DNA from: DATDAH01 sp036525535
Lineage (GTDB): Bacteria > Actinomycetota > Acidimicrobiia > Acidimicrobiales > DATDAH01
Direction of reading: 5' to 3'
NCBI GenBank assembly: GCA_036525535.1
Contig: DATDAH010000214.1
Coordinates: 1 to 5,675 of the forward strand
DNA: 5,675 nucleotides
Shown here: positions 5,538 through 5,675 of the stretch, piece after piece
How positions within the stretch are numbered: the stretch's first letter is position 1
Layout of the letters: each line of letters begins with the position of its first letter
Made by a program: the position numbers and the translations under genes
Notes under the pieces: generated by a model
Told to the model about the DNA's origin: nothing
The model's database searches: none
The model's input: the letters and a program-made list of their open reading frames with translations, nothing else

Positions 5538-5675
5538 GCTGATCGCCGTGCCGTCCCGCGAGACGACGGGCAGACGGCGCCGTCGCTCCTCGGGCCGGTC
5601 GACCCGCGGGTCGACCGGCCCGAGGAGCGACGGCGCCGTCTGCCCGTCGTCTCGCGGGACGGCACGGCGATCAGC
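5538..5675. repeat. Perfect 138-bp spacer-free palindrome at the right edge
   Basis: Bases 5538-5606 are the exact reverse complement of 5607-5675: 69-nt arms, no mismatch and no loop, with the centre at CCG|CGG. The left arm ends at 5538, the mirror of the window's last base, so the visible arm length is limited by the edge and the true inverted repeat may continue. A 12-bp palindrome GACGGCGCCGTC is nested in each arm (5573-5584 and 5629-5640). Possible origins are a fold-back artefact at a contig end, read-through of a covalently closed hairpin end, or a large inverted duplication. There is no transposase, and the structure does not resemble insertion-sequence ends. Confidence 0.97.

Noticed and set aside
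5411..5665. 84-codon minus-strand frame across the palindrome
   Set aside because: It is Arg/Ser-rich without domain features, overlaps the LigD-like start, and is produced partly by the palindrome itself.
5538..5675. The palindrome as a strong intrinsic terminator or insertion-sequence end
   Set aside because: Terminator stems are far shorter and have a loop and T-tract. There is no transposase or target duplication, and the structure runs to the window edge.

Overview
The window is GC-rich, with G or C at most third codon positions. It carries a bacterial-type cytochrome P450, a histidine-rich SAM methyltransferase, a tandem glyoxalase-like VOC protein and a LigD-type end-joining protein. 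Together these suggest a high-GC actinobacterium (Actinomycetota). The assignment rests on composition and protein style only, because there is no rRNA or other marker gene. No tRNA, CRISPR array, transposase or phage gene was seen.

Layout. Bases 1-1193 (+) are a cytochrome P450 cut by the left edge and lacking only its extreme N-terminus. Bases 1194-1359 are a gap with a coding-like tail, a hairpin that could be a terminator, and a cluster of GGCAT/ATGCC half-sites running into the next start codon. Bases 1360-2253 (+) encode a class I SAM-dependent methyltransferase. A 109-bp convergent gap follows, then three genes on the minus strand: a GNAT acetyltransferase (2836-2363), a two-domain VOC/glyoxalase-like protein (3707-2985) and a LigD-like protein (5423-3852). 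The last has a 3'-phosphoesterase domain and a primase-type polymerase domain but no ligase domain. Beyond its start lies about 110 bp without a convincing gene, then a perfect spacer-free palindrome (5538-5675) that runs exactly to the last base.

How the genes fit together. The LigD-like protein is expected to act in Ku-dependent double-strand-break repair: end cleaning by the phosphoesterase, then gap filling or nucleotide addition by the polymerase. It would need a ligase from elsewhere, and no ku gene is visible. The VOC and GNAT genes lie downstream of it on the same strand with gaps of about 145 bp. Co-transcription is possible, but no shared function is evident. The P450 and methyltransferase could both modify small molecules, but the probable terminator between them argues against a tight operon.

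The two points most worth a second look are the terminal palindrome (probably an assembly or library fold-back, possibly a hairpin chromosome end or large inverted duplication) and the ligase-less PE-Pol protein, in which a conserved polymerase-site His appears to be Gln. I see no clear evidence for a wholly new multi-gene system.
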